Made by a program: the position numbers and the translations under genes. This document shows, piece by piece, positions 52,225 through 60,659 of a stretch of DNA of 64,000 nt. The stretch spans positions 124,001 to 188,000 of the forward strand of contig JACQCT010000014.1 in NCBI GenBank assembly GCA_016201435.1, given 5' to 3'. Under the pieces are notes generated by a model, which saw only the letters and a list, made by a program, of their open reading frames with translations, made no database searches and had not been told where the DNA came from. Position 1 is the first letter of the stretch. Each line of letters starts with the position of its first letter. The stretch comes from Nitrososphaerota archaeon. Its GTDB lineage: Archaea; Thermoproteota; Nitrososphaeria; Nitrososphaerales; Nitrosopumilaceae.

Positions 52225-53106
52225 CTAGGATCTTTTATTATTTTGTGCAACAATCAAATCTACTTTATAGTGAAGATGCAAGCGTGAATTGATATTTAAT
52301 TTCCAAGGCAGAAACTTTGGTTTTTTTGTATTTTGATTAATAATAAACCCCCTTTTTTCTAGTTCAAGCCTAAGTGATTTAGAATCAACTGTTTGTTTTA
52401 CAGAATTTATTCCTCTCTCAAAGTCATATGGATCAGAAATCAAAATCATATCGTTTGCTTGTTTAGATAAAACATCTAGTAAATCAAGTGGTTCAACAAG
52501 TTCTAATAGATTTAATCCAGCAACTAGACCAAATTTAGTTTCCCCAAATGGATGATTTAATGAGTTGGCTACAAAGAAATCAAGATTTTTAAAATTATTT
52601 TGTTTTGCTTCCATGATGGCAAAAAAAGATTGATCTATTCCAAATACAATATCATGTTTTGTTGCTAGGTATTTTGTAACATATCCTATTGAACAGCCAT
52701 GTTCTAATACCAAACCAGATTTTGTAAATTTGTTAAGTGAATTTTTTATATGAGAATAAAATTTAGATTTGATGCTATTTTTGTATGTGACTACCCATCG
52801 TTTCTCTACAGGGGTCACATCTAGATTAGAATTTTTTATTTTTTTAAGTGAATTTTTTACAAATGATTTTATTTTTACATTTTTTGCTCTGGTCACCAAG
52901 TATCCTCCCAATTGGGCACGGTTAGAAAGATATGATGTAAGATTGGAATACAGGATTGGGATTTTTGAAATTATAGGATACTTGTTGCCGCAATTATTAC
53001 AGACAAGAAAACCTTCTTCAATTTCATCTGATTGCCCAAGTATTTCTGTTTCTAGTGTGCCGTAGCAATTTACACATCTTACATATTCCAAGCTAAATTG
53101 ATGCAT
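52225..53106 (-). CDS. Class I SAM methyltransferase with Trm112-like zinc ribbon
   Basis: A 293-residue protein. Residues 10-50 hold four Cys (YVRCVNCYG, LVCNNCGNKYPI) in a Trm112-like ribbon. Residues 110-230 are a Rossmann methyltransferase core: VLEHGCSIGYVTKYLA is the SAM loop, FGIDQSFFAIMEA motif II. Substrate is not clear; small molecules or lipids are as likely as RNA. Confidence 0.65.
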   Translation of the reverse strand: MHQFSLEYVRCVNCYGTLETEILGQSDEIEEGFLVCNNCGNKYPIISKIPILYSNLTSYLSNRAQLGGYLVTRAKNVKIKSFVKNSLKKIKNSNLDVTPVEKRWVVTYKNSIKSKFYSHIKNSLNKFTKSGLVLEHGCSIGYVTKYLATKHDIVFGIDQSFFAIMEAKQNNFKNLDFFVANSLNHPFGETKFGLVAGLNLLELVEPLDLLDVLSKQANDMILISDPYDFERGINSVKQTVDSKSLRLELEKRGFIINQNTKKPKFLPWKLNINSRLHLHYKVDLIVAQNNKRS

Positions 53107-53184
53107 TTCAGATAAAAAGTAGCATATCTACTTGGATTAAATCTATAATGGAATAGTTTTTGATATAATGTGCTTGAGATATGC

Positions 53185-53985
53185 CTATTCTTTGAGTTTT
53201 CCTTCTTGAAAAGCACCTGAACCATACCAACAGTATCTAAAATAATCTAGGCACCATTCTTGGAAAAGCTGGTCTTTGCCGTAGAACATTTCTCTCATAT
53301 CTGCGTCCCCATCAAGTGTAGGAAAGACAACACATGCTTCCTTTTCATTTAAAACAATGACTACACTGACATTTTTTTTCATTTTTCTTTCAACTAGCCC
53401 TTTCTCTAAAAGACTTTTCATGCCAAGTTTGGCCAAAAGTTCTTTTCTTCCTTTTGGCACTATAACAGATTCTGAGAAAATATAATTTAGTTTAACGCCA
53501 TGTTTTACTTTGTTAAGAAGCGGCTCAATTAGATCAAGAGGCACCTCGGTAAAAATTTGGTAAATAAAATTATCAGCATTTTTGTATATAGACTTCCACT
53601 GTTCTAATACTTTGACAAAACCTTTTACATGCTGACCTCCAGATAATGCACCAATCCTTTGAATGAATTTCATTGGGATATCTCCAAAATCATGATTTTC
53701 AAAATATTTTCTATTTTTGGACAAGAAGAGCAATGAAGGTACCTGAGTACACATGGTCTTGCCATAAGTAGTGAGATCATAATATCCATCTTTGTCCTTC
53801 TTTATCAAACCAGCATCAGATAGTCGCTCAAAATTTCTATGAACTTCCTGAACTGTTGCACCCAACTCCTTTGCCATATTTGAGATCTTTGTTTTTTTCA
53901 AAAAAAGATTAAAGATTATGTTTAGTCTTTGTTCGCTTGCAAGTTCTAAAAAGTCATTTGCGGCATTCTCATAATTATTTTCCAT
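53185..53985 (-). CDS. FilR1-type HTH regulator, second copy
   Basis: A 266-residue paralogue of the regulator at 30672, alike from end to end: LELASEQRLNIIFNLF, VQEVHRNFERLSDAGLI winged helix, then FIQRIGALSGGQHVKGFVKVLEQW and FQEWCLDYFRYCWY. The C-terminal FilR1-type domain may bind a ligand. Like its paralogue it stands 46 bases downstream of a mini zinc-ribbon gene. Confidence 0.8.
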   Translation of the reverse strand: MENNYENAANDFLELASEQRLNIIFNLFLKKTKISNMAKELGATVQEVHRNFERLSDAGLIKKDKDGYYDLTTYGKTMCTQVPSLLFLSKNRKYFENHDFGDIPMKFIQRIGALSGGQHVKGFVKVLEQWKSIYKNADNFIYQIFTEVPLDLIEPLLNKVKHGVKLNYIFSESVIVPKGRKELLAKLGMKSLLEKGLVERKMKKNVSVVIVLNEKEACVVFPTLDGDADMREMFYGKDQLFQEWCLDYFRYCWYGSGAFQEGKLKE

Positions 53986-54030
53986 ATGCAGATTTTATAA
54001 AGTATGAATCTAAATCTTACGTGTATAAAT

Positions 54031-54150
54031 TCAGGATTCCGGCCAATTTGTACCGCATTTTTGACAAGTACCTCTGAATCCTCGATATTTTGCCTCAAAT
54101 GTTACTATGGCTTCTGGGGAGCCACAGCAAAGACATTCTGTTTTTTCCAT
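54031..54150 (-). CDS. 39-residue zinc-ribbon protein ending NWPES
   Basis: From ATG 54150 to TGA 54031. Ribbon Cys are in TECLCCGSPEA and TCQKCGTNWPES, joined by KYRGFRG. The spacing and last residues match the mini-proteins at 31522 and 11597. It is the upstream partner of the second FilR1-type regulator. Confidence 0.7.
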   Translation of the reverse strand: MEKTECLCCGSPEAIVTFEAKYRGFRGTCQKCGTNWPES

Positions 54151-54256
54151 ACATTAGTAATGCATGCTTTGTAGATTACCTAAATTCAACAATTTAGCTT
54201 ATTATTCATATAATTAGCTGATTAGAGTCTATCAACCTGTAATGTATAGCATATAC

Positions 54257-54412
54257 ATGGAAGTAAAACCAGAACTAACACGAACAAAATCCAGCACGTG
54301 GCACAAAGAGGTGCGTGCATCTTTCAAGAAAGTAGTCGCATTTGACCTGCTCTTTTATGGTCTAGGTGCAATTACTGGTGCTGGAATCATAGGCGCAATC
54401 CTACTTTCCTAG
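54257..54412 (+). CDS. 51-residue single-span membrane protein
   Basis: From ATG 54257 (or 54242, five residues longer) to TAG 54412. A basic N-terminal half (KSSTWHKEVRASFKKVVAFD) is followed by a glycine-rich membrane segment (GLGAITGAGIIGAILLS) that ends the protein. The stop codon lies inside the 3' arm of a hairpin terminator. Confidence 0.6.
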   Translation: MEVKPELTRTKSSTWHKEVRASFKKVVAFDLLFYGLGAITGAGIIGAILLS

Positions 54413-54430
54413 GATTGCGTACTATTTTTT
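54394..54430 (+). terminator. Hairpin with T-run
   Basis: CGCAATCCTA (54394-54403) and TAGGATTGCG (54410-54419) pair perfectly around a six-base loop; a TTTTTT run follows at 54425-54430. The 5' arm codes for the last residues of the 51-residue protein and the stop codon opens the 3' arm. Confidence 0.65.
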
Positions 54431-54453
54431 AATTATCAAATTCTAACAGCAAC

Positions 54454-55626
54454 ATGTTATCATCAAAAACCACTGCAAGAAAAGCCATAGCATTGCATAA
54501 GAAACTAAAAGGCAAGATTTTATTTGGAAATAAAACCCATCAGTTAAAACTAAAAGAAATACAGTTGATTTACACCCCAGGAGTTGCAGCTGTAAGCGAG
54601 ACTATTTTCCATCATCCAGATCAGAAATATGTACTCACATCAAAACGAAACAATGTTGCCATAGTAACTGATGGAACAAGAATTCTAGGATTAGGCAACA
54701 TTGGTCCATATGCAGCACTTCCAGTCATGGAAGGAAAAGCAATTCTGTATCGACAGTTTGGTAGCATTACTGCGTTTCCGTTATGCCTTAATACAACTAA
54801 AAAAGATCAAATCATTAAAACTATTCAGGCAATAGAACCAGCTTTTGGTGCAATAAATCTTGAAGATATAGAATCACCAAAAGTCATGGAGATTGCTGAA
54901 GAGTTGGAGAGAAAAATATCCATTCCAATATTTCATGACGACCGACATGGAACATCAGTTGTTGCCTTGGCTGCATTGTTAAACTCATTAAAATTAATCA
55001 AAAAGCAAATCTCCTCAATCAAAATAGTAATAGCTGGAGCTGGTTCTGCAGGTTTTGGTATTGCAAGTCTACTCAAATTTGCTGGTTGTAAAAACATTAT
55101 TGTTGTAGATTCGGTTGGCGCAATATACAAAGGAAGAGCTAAGAACATGAATAAATACAAAAAAATTATTGCAGGTTCAACTAATTTCAAAAAAGAAAAA
55201 GGGACATTTGTAGAGATCATAAAAAATTCAGATGTATTCATTGGCGTATCAGGAGTAAAGAACATGCTAACATCAGATATGATCAAAACCATGAATCAAG
55301 ATCCAATAGTTTTTGCCCTTACAAATCCAGAACCTGAGGTGGAACCATTGATTGCAAAAAAAGCAGGTGTAAAAATTATTGCGACTGGGAGTTACAGATT
55401 TCACAATAGGGTAAACAATGCCCTTGTTTTCCCATATCTAATGAGGGCAATATTGGATCAAAAAATACAAAAGATAAGTCTTGGCATGCTTTTGGCAACT
55501 GCAAAGGCCATAGCAAATACAGTTACCAAAAAAGAACTACATTATAACAGAATCATTCCTGATGTTGGAGATGAAAGACTGCAAAAAAACATAACTTTGG
55601 CATTAAAAAAATTCTATAAAAAATAA
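54454..55626 (+). CDS. NAD(P)-dependent malic enzyme
   Basis: Converts malate to pyruvate and CO2. The 390-residue protein has the family motifs LIYTPGVAAVSE (Y40), VTDGTRILGLGNIGPYAALPVMEGKAILY (K95), INLEDIESP, PIFHDDRHGTSVV, the nucleotide site IAGAGSAGFGIA and FALTNPEPEV. Length fits the small prokaryotic type without a phosphotransacetylase domain. It lies after a terminator, so it has its own promoter. Supplies pyruvate or NAD(P)H from C4 acids. Confidence 0.93.
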   Translation: MLSSKTTARKAIALHKKLKGKILFGNKTHQLKLKEIQLIYTPGVAAVSETIFHHPDQKYVLTSKRNNVAIVTDGTRILGLGNIGPYAALPVMEGKAILYRQFGSITAFPLCLNTTKKDQIIKTIQAIEPAFGAINLEDIESPKVMEIAEELERKISIPIFHDDRHGTSVVALAALLNSLKLIKKQISSIKIVIAGAGSAGFGIASLLKFAGCKNIIVVDSVGAIYKGRAKNMNKYKKIIAGSTNFKKEKGTFVEIIKNSDVFIGVSGVKNMLTSDMIKTMNQDPIVFALTNPEPEVEPLIAKKAGVKIIATGSYRFHNRVNNALVFPYLMRAILDQKIQKISLGMLLATAKAIANTVTKKELHYNRIIPDVGDERLQKNITLALKKFYKK

Positions 55627-55710
55627 GAATTTAATCAGACTAGTATTCATTAACATTGTTCTGAACAAATGTGTCGTAATTCTTTATAGATTCGTTAGAG
55701 TAGACACGAT

Positions 55711-55962
55711 ATGACAATGCCTAACGATGAGGAATTATTTGATGAGATCTTTGTTTCATCCAATTTCAATACGGTATTTTGTACTAGACATGAATTAGAT
55801 GATTATCTAAATTCTTTGATGGTATCAGGAATGCCAAGAGGAATGAGCATTGTTTTTACCAAAAAGAAATTGAATAGAAAATATACCAGAGCTGAGATAA
55901 TTAATGCCACACCGGAACAGATCAAAGGAATAACCGAATCAAGTGGACATTTGGTTCACTAG
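55711..55962 (+). CDS. Small acidic hypothetical protein
   Basis: An 83-residue protein without a recognised domain. It has an acidic start (NDEELFDEIF), DDYLNSLMVSGMPRGMSIVF in the middle and a RAEIINATPEQIKGI helix. It lies 84 bases after the malic enzyme gene on the same strand. Confidence 0.5.
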   Translation: MTMPNDEELFDEIFVSSNFNTVFCTRHELDDYLNSLMVSGMPRGMSIVFTKKKLNRKYTRAEIINATPEQIKGITESSGHLVH

Positions 55963-55993
55963 AATTTATTTCATGTTTTTTGCAACGAGTGAT

Positions 55994-56299
55994 TTACAAA
56001 TTCTTTCCCTTGAATTGAAAGAAAATTTCCTTTCTTGTTCCTTCTTGGTCCCATGCAGCAACCTTGTACCTGCCAGAAGTTCTCCATTGTTTTGTGTCAA
56101 ATTTTAAAACAGTAGAGTATGAACTCTTTTGTGAATTAATGTATTGATCTGCACTAAACACTTCCTTTTCTGATGGATCAAAAACAACAAAGTGCAGTGT
56201 CTGTTTTGGATTGAGTGCTTCATAATCTAGTTTTATCTTTACATATTCGCCTTCGTTGTAAATTGCCTTGTCAATATTTAGTATGATTCTATTGGTCAC
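55994..56299 (-). CDS. Ig/MG2-like small beta protein
   Basis: A 101-residue protein built of strands (IILNIDKAIYNEGEYVKIKLD, TLHFVVFDPSEKEVF, GRYKVAAWDQEGTRKEIFF), like an MG2 or Ig domain, without a signal peptide. It follows the aldehyde dehydrogenase gene after 11 bases and may be its operon partner; link to that enzyme is unknown. Confidence 0.5.
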   Translation of the reverse strand: MTNRIILNIDKAIYNEGEYVKIKLDYEALNPKQTLHFVVFDPSEKEVFSADQYINSQKSSYSTVLKFDTKQWRTSGRYKVAAWDQEGTRKEIFFQFKGKNL

Positions 56300-56310
56300 A
56301 TCTTGAATCC

Positions 56311-57699
56311 TTATTCTACGTGATGATGGTGAACCAACTGATCATAGAATCTTATTGATTTTATGTTGACAAACTCTAACATACCATATCTTGATAGTTC
56401 TCTTCCAAATCCACTGTGTTTTACACCACCAAAAGGAATTCGAGGGTCTGAAATCAAGACGTTGTTAACTGTCACCATTCCAGATTCTACCATTCTTGAT
56501 AGTTTTTCTGCCTTTACCAGATCCTGTGTCCATATACTTGCTCCAAGACCATATTGAGAATCATTTGCAATTTTTATTGCTTCCATCTCACTATTAACAA
56601 CAGTAATTGGCGCCACAGGACCAAATGTTTCCTCTTGCGCCATGCGCATTTTTGGAGAAATCTTGGCAATAACAGTAGGGCTGTAGAAATAGCCTTTGTC
56701 TTTGATTCGTTTTCCACCAGTCAACACTTCTGCACCGTTTTTGACAGCATCAGTTACCAGTTCATCTATCTTATTCAGACCATCAATGTTTACCAGTGGA
56801 CCAATATCAGTATCCTCCAAAGTAGGGTCACCAACACGAAGTTTTTCTGTATTTTGAACAAATTTTTCAATAAATTCTTTTGAAATATTTTTTGTTACCA
56901 AGAATCGTTTTGATGCAATACAGCTCTGACCGCAATTAATAAAACGGCCTTTGACAGCTCCATTTGCGGCCTTTGCCACATCAGCATCATCACAAACTAT
57001 GAAAGGATCACTACCTCCTAGCTCAAGAACGCATTTTTTTAGCTGCGATGTTGCTCTCTGAGCTACCTTTGCCCCTATTGAGGTACTTCCCGTAAATGTT
57101 ACCGCGTTTATATCAGAATCAATCATTGATTCCACAATACTCGAGTCACCAACTAGAGTTTGGAACACACCTTCAGGAAATCCCGCTTTTCTAAACAAAT
57201 GTTCGATTTCAATTCCACATTGCATTGTTGCACTAGCTGGTTTGAGAACAATGGTATTTCCTGCCATTAGCGATGGTGCTGCAAATCGTAGTGCTTGCCA
57301 ATAAGGAAAGTTCCACGGCATTATACTTCCTATTATTCCAATTGGTTCAAATGACAAAAAGCTCTTTCTTGCATCAGTGTTAACAATCTCATGATTCAAG
57401 AAAATATCTCCATTGTCACCATAAAATTCCATAGCCCACGCACATTTTTCAACTTCAGAAAGCGCTTCCTTGATTGGCTTTCCCATTTCTTTGGTTGCAA
57501 CACGAGCAAGATCAGTTTTATTTTTTCTTAATTCATCAGCTAAAGTATGTACAAACGCAGATCTTTTTTTAATGTCCTTCTTCCATTCATTAAAAGCAGA
57601 TCTTGATTTTTTTACAGATTCGTTGATCTTTTCTTTACTTATGATTTGATATTCAGCAATGATTTGTTCGGTAGTAGGATTAATTGTTTTTACTGTCAT
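56311..57699 (-). CDS. Succinate-semialdehyde dehydrogenase-type aldehyde dehydrogenase
   Basis: A 462-residue NAD(P)-dependent aldehyde dehydrogenase. MPWNFPYWQALRFAAPSLMAGN, TFTGSTSIG, catalytic E226 (LELGGSDPF) and C260 (NCGQSCIAS) are all present, with an intact C-terminus. Close in pattern to GabD/Sad-type enzymes; in this phylum such an enzyme serves succinate-semialdehyde steps of the 3-hydroxypropionate/4-hydroxybutyrate cycle. The protein ends in a natural HHHHVE tail. Divergent from the patatin gene across a strong inverted repeat. Confidence 0.8.
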   Translation of the reverse strand: MTVKTINPTTEQIIAEYQIISKEKINESVKKSRSAFNEWKKDIKKRSAFVHTLADELRKNKTDLARVATKEMGKPIKEALSEVEKCAWAMEFYGDNGDIFLNHEIVNTDARKSFLSFEPIGIIGSIMPWNFPYWQALRFAAPSLMAGNTIVLKPASATMQCGIEIEHLFRKAGFPEGVFQTLVGDSSIVESMIDSDINAVTFTGSTSIGAKVAQRATSQLKKCVLELGGSDPFIVCDDADVAKAANGAVKGRFINCGQSCIASKRFLVTKNISKEFIEKFVQNTEKLRVGDPTLEDTDIGPLVNIDGLNKIDELVTDAVKNGAEVLTGGKRIKDKGYFYSPTVIAKISPKMRMAQEETFGPVAPITVVNSEMEAIKIANDSQYGLGASIWTQDLVKAEKLSRMVESGMVTVNNVLISDPRIPFGGVKHSGFGRELSRYGMLEFVNIKSIRFYDQLVHHHHVE

Positions 57700-57730
57700 G
57701 CCAAATCAATACCATTATTGTATTAGAATG

Positions 57731-57756
57731 TTACATTAGTTTTCAGTCTAATGTAA
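57731..57756. promoter_or_regulatory. Perfect 9-bp inverted repeat between aldehyde dehydrogenase and patatin
   Basis: TTACATTAG (57731-57739) and CTAATGTAA (57748-57756) are exact reverse complements with an eight-base spacer. They lie in the 107-base divergent promoter between starts 57699 and 57807, with a TTTAAAT TATA-like box near 57778 for the patatin gene. Likely operator. Confidence 0.55.
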
Positions 57757-57806
57757 TCAACGAACCTATTCGATACTTTAAATATTTTTCAATAGTATCA
57801 AAACTA

Positions 57807-58904
57807 ATGCAAAAGTTATCAGCACATGACGATAAAAATTTGGATTTTGAAACAGTACTTGTATTACAAGGCGGCGGTTCTCTTGGCGCCTATGAATGCG
57901 GAGTTTACAAAACATTAGATAAACACCGAATAAAGTTCGATGTAGTTGCAGGAACTTCCATGGGTGGAATTAACGCGGCCATAATAGCTGGGTCCAAAAG
58001 TGATGCGCCTGTAAAGAACCTTGAAGATTTTTGGTTAAATCTGGCAGAAACTGTAACTCCATCATTTCTATCACAAGATAAACGGGCACAATTATCATCA
58101 ATGTATGTTTCCATGTGGGGAACTCCTAATGCATTCCAGCCCATATGGTTTATACCAAATTTATTCAGTTTTCTGTATAGTAATAGTCCCTACCTTTATG
58201 ATGTGGAACCATTAAAAAAGACAATAAAAAATTATATTGATTTTGAAAAATTAAAAAATCCAGATAGCCCCAGACTTATCATTACATCTACAGATGTACA
58301 AAACGGAAAGCCTTCCATATTTGATAGCAAGTATGATAAAATTAACGAGTCTCATATTGTTGCAGGTTGTGGTTATCCTTTCTACGGTATTGCATGGACA
58401 GAAGTAAGTGGCAGGTATCTATGGGACGGATCATTGTTGAGCAACACTCCATTAACCGAAGTGATAAACGCGTCACCAATATATGATAAAAAAGTGTATG
58501 TGGTTGATCTGTTTCCACATATACAAGAAAACCTACCAAAAAATATGATGGAATCATGGCACAGAGCTAGAGACATCATGGATTCAGACAAGAGCGAGCA
58601 TGCAATCAGAATGTCAAAAATTATTTCAAGATATCTTTCTTTGATAAAAAACATGCATGATTTTATAGAATCTTCCAATCTTGATGAAAAAGCAAAAAAG
58701 AAGTTTGAAAAAATAGAATCGGAATATGACAAACTAGCATGTCAACGAGGTACAATAATAAGGGAAATAATTCGCATAAGGCGACAAGAAGAAGGAGACT
58801 CACACTTTCTATTTGAGAATGCAGACTTTTCACTTGCTACCATTAAACAACTGATAAGTGATGGGGAAAAAGACGCAGAGAAAGTGTTGTTAGCTAAATC
58901 ATAG
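57807..58904 (+). CDS. Patatin-like phospholipase, intact copy
   Basis: A 365-residue lipid acyl hydrolase. QGGGSLGAYECGVY (21-34) is the oxyanion loop, GTSMGG holds nucleophile S51, and WDGSLLSNTPL holds D207. The C-terminal 120 residues are helical. ATG at 57807 is chosen because the paralogue at 9523 aligns there. It would release fatty acids from lipids at the membrane; archaeal ether lipids lack acyl groups, so its target may be imported or bacterial lipid. Convergent with a DUF6659-like gene. Confidence 0.88.
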   Translation: MQKLSAHDDKNLDFETVLVLQGGGSLGAYECGVYKTLDKHRIKFDVVAGTSMGGINAAIIAGSKSDAPVKNLEDFWLNLAETVTPSFLSQDKRAQLSSMYVSMWGTPNAFQPIWFIPNLFSFLYSNSPYLYDVEPLKKTIKNYIDFEKLKNPDSPRLIITSTDVQNGKPSIFDSKYDKINESHIVAGCGYPFYGIAWTEVSGRYLWDGSLLSNTPLTEVINASPIYDKKVYVVDLFPHIQENLPKNMMESWHRARDIMDSDKSEHAIRMSKIISRYLSLIKNMHDFIESSNLDEKAKKKFEKIESEYDKLACQRGTIIREIIRIRRQEEGDSHFLFENADFSLATIKQLISDGEKDAEKVLLAKS

Positions 58905-58914
58905 AGAAACCAGT

Positions 58915-59298
58915 TTATTGTAATCCGATTATTTTCATAATCTTATTTGCAAACTTGTCTATATCCACAGTTGGCTCTGCAGAAACTAACAATACGTTTG
59001 AGTTTATTGGAAAGCTTATCATTACTGCATTTTGTCTGCGCGATGCAGAGTACTTGACAGGACCAAGACTATAATCAAAGTCTTTTCTCATAGATACTCG
59101 TAATGCCAACTCCATGTACATTTTTTGTCTCTCTGCATCATCTTCAAGTGGTGTTATTCCGTCTTTAAAACCACCTGCAACAAGTCTACCCATTGAATTT
59201 ATGCAGCCTGCGAATCTGATTGCGTCATCTTGTAAAAGATTTCTACATTTTTGATCAAATAGCCAATATTCATCTGTTTTTTCTTTTTGTGTACTCAT
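58915..59298 (-). CDS. DUF6659-like protein, second copy
   Basis: A 127-residue protein with the DUF6659 pattern: a DEYWLFDQKCRNLL start, RFAGCINSMGRLVAGGFKDG, MELALRVSMRKDFDYSLGPVKYS, and a strand-rich end. It is paralogous to the protein at 8929. ATG 59298 is used; the upstream in-frame starts give hydrophobic residues. It is convergent with the patatin gene, ten bases apart. Confidence 0.7.
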   Translation of the reverse strand: MSTQKEKTDEYWLFDQKCRNLLQDDAIRFAGCINSMGRLVAGGFKDGITPLEDDAERQKMYMELALRVSMRKDFDYSLGPVKYSASRRQNAVMISFPINSNVLLVSAEPTVDIDKFANKIMKIIGLQ

Positions 59299-59458
59299 TA
59301 CCAATAATTCATTATTATGACATAAAAACGCTACTACCATTTTCATTTAGTTTATTATATTATTTCATTATGATACATACAAACGGTTAACATATCTCAT
59401 AAAAAATAATTAGCGCAAAAGTTGTTAAACTAAAATAATACGCATTTAATTTACGGTT

Positions 59459-59833
59459 ATGATTACCATAAACTGTAGGGAAGTAGAAGGTATAAAATCA
59501 GCACTTGCAGTTTATGTGTCTGATCAGATAGGAGCTATTCCGGTGCTCAAGTCTCATGAATTCATGTTAGCGCCAATAGATGATCAAGAAAAAATTGATG
59601 AAGGTTCAGTGGTAAAATCAATAAAAAATTTTTTAAATTCTATCGGTGAAGAAGAAAACTTCTCAGTCATAAATACAAATAATATGATTTCCATCGTGTC
59701 AATAAATGGAAAAGTTTTGGAATCTGCAAATAATCTGTCTACAGATCAATTTTTCTCGTGTACACATTGCGGCTACATAACAAGGTATGAGACAGTTTAC
59801 AAAAACCATGAAAAAATCCATTATCTAGTTTAG
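59459..59833 (+). CDS. Hypothetical protein with C-terminal C2H2 finger
   Basis: A 124-residue protein. The last 30 residues form one finger (FSCTHCGYITRYETVYKNHEKIH, spacing C-x2-C-x12-H-x4-H). The rest is strand-rich and unfamiliar. Similar small finger-tailed proteins are typical of Nitrososphaerota. Probably a regulator or adaptor. Confidence 0.65.
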   Translation: MITINCREVEGIKSALAVYVSDQIGAIPVLKSHEFMLAPIDDQEKIDEGSVVKSIKNFLNSIGEEENFSVINTNNMISIVSINGKVLESANNLSTDQFFSCTHCGYITRYETVYKNHEKIHYLV

Positions 59834-59946
59834 TTGTATTTGAAGAAAATCATTGTGAGATTATATTATAAAATTTTGGTTGTGGAAAACCATCCATATA
59901 TGAATTAGAATAACACTAATTACTAGATGTTTAACCCACATTAATT

Positions 59947-60213
59947 ATGAAAAATGAGAAACAGCTTGTCGTTGGAGCCATAGCAGCAGCCATCATAGTT
60001 ATGGCAGTAGCAGTTTTTCCCTTCTGGAATTTAATTCCAAACAAGGTTACAGAGACAGTAAAAGTCGTATTAGTAGATGAAACAGGCTGTACTGCTGAAA
60101 CACATGACGGGTTTGATGTAAAAATTGGTCCATGTAATGCAAAAGCCGGAGACACCATTACGGCGTCATTTGATGGAAAAATCAGAGACAGACAAAAACC
60201 ATTTACGCCTTAG
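59947..60213 (+). CDS. Small membrane-anchored exported protein
   Basis: An 88-residue protein with an N-terminal membrane segment (VVGAIAAAIIVMAVAVFPFW) and an exported 60-residue beta-like part holding two Cys (TGCTAETHDG, IGPCNAKAG) that may form a disulfide. Function unknown. Confidence 0.6.
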   Translation: MKNEKQLVVGAIAAAIIVMAVAVFPFWNLIPNKVTETVKVVLVDETGCTAETHDGFDVKIGPCNAKAGDTITASFDGKIRDRQKPFTP

Positions 60214-60227
60214 TTTTGAAAAATTTT

Positions 60228-60584
60228 CTAGAGTAGTTTTAGATCTTTTGTAACTTTATCGACTTTATCCTCTGGAGCTGGCCCAATTGAAATACATGTA
60301 ACTGTTCCAGGAGCAATTTGAGTATGACCAGCATCTGTTACTTCTGACCAAGGAAGATCAATGGATATTGCATGTCTTTTTATTTTTTCCAATTCATCAA
60401 GGCTGGTCACTTTTACAACAACTTTTTCCTGACCTGATAATTCCCATTCCCTGTACCACTCTGGATGTGATTTTCTGACATGTTCTGCACCTAAAACACA
60501 TGCATGTCCAACTTGGGCTGCTATTTTTCCAGTACCCATGTTAAGATCTTTTCTTACTACAACTACTTGTTTAACCAAACCCAT
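60228..60584 (-). CDS. pth2: Peptidyl-tRNA hydrolase, archaeal type
   Basis: Frees tRNA from stalled peptidyl-tRNA. The 118-residue protein shows the Pth2 pattern: KQVVVVRKDLNMGTGKIAAQVGHA, a KVVVKVTSLDEL strand-helix, TDAGHTQIAPGTVTCISIGP and a terminal VDKVTKDLKLL helix. ATG 60584 is preferred because the family begins there. Confidence 0.93.
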   Translation of the reverse strand: MGLVKQVVVVRKDLNMGTGKIAAQVGHACVLGAEHVRKSHPEWYREWELSGQEKVVVKVTSLDELEKIKRHAISIDLPWSEVTDAGHTQIAPGTVTCISIGPAPEDKVDKVTKDLKLL

Positions 60585-60659
60585 GCCAATTTTTAAAACC
60601 AATTAGAGTATGTTAAACTTTTGAATTGAATTAAATAATTGAACTAAATTAAAAAATCG

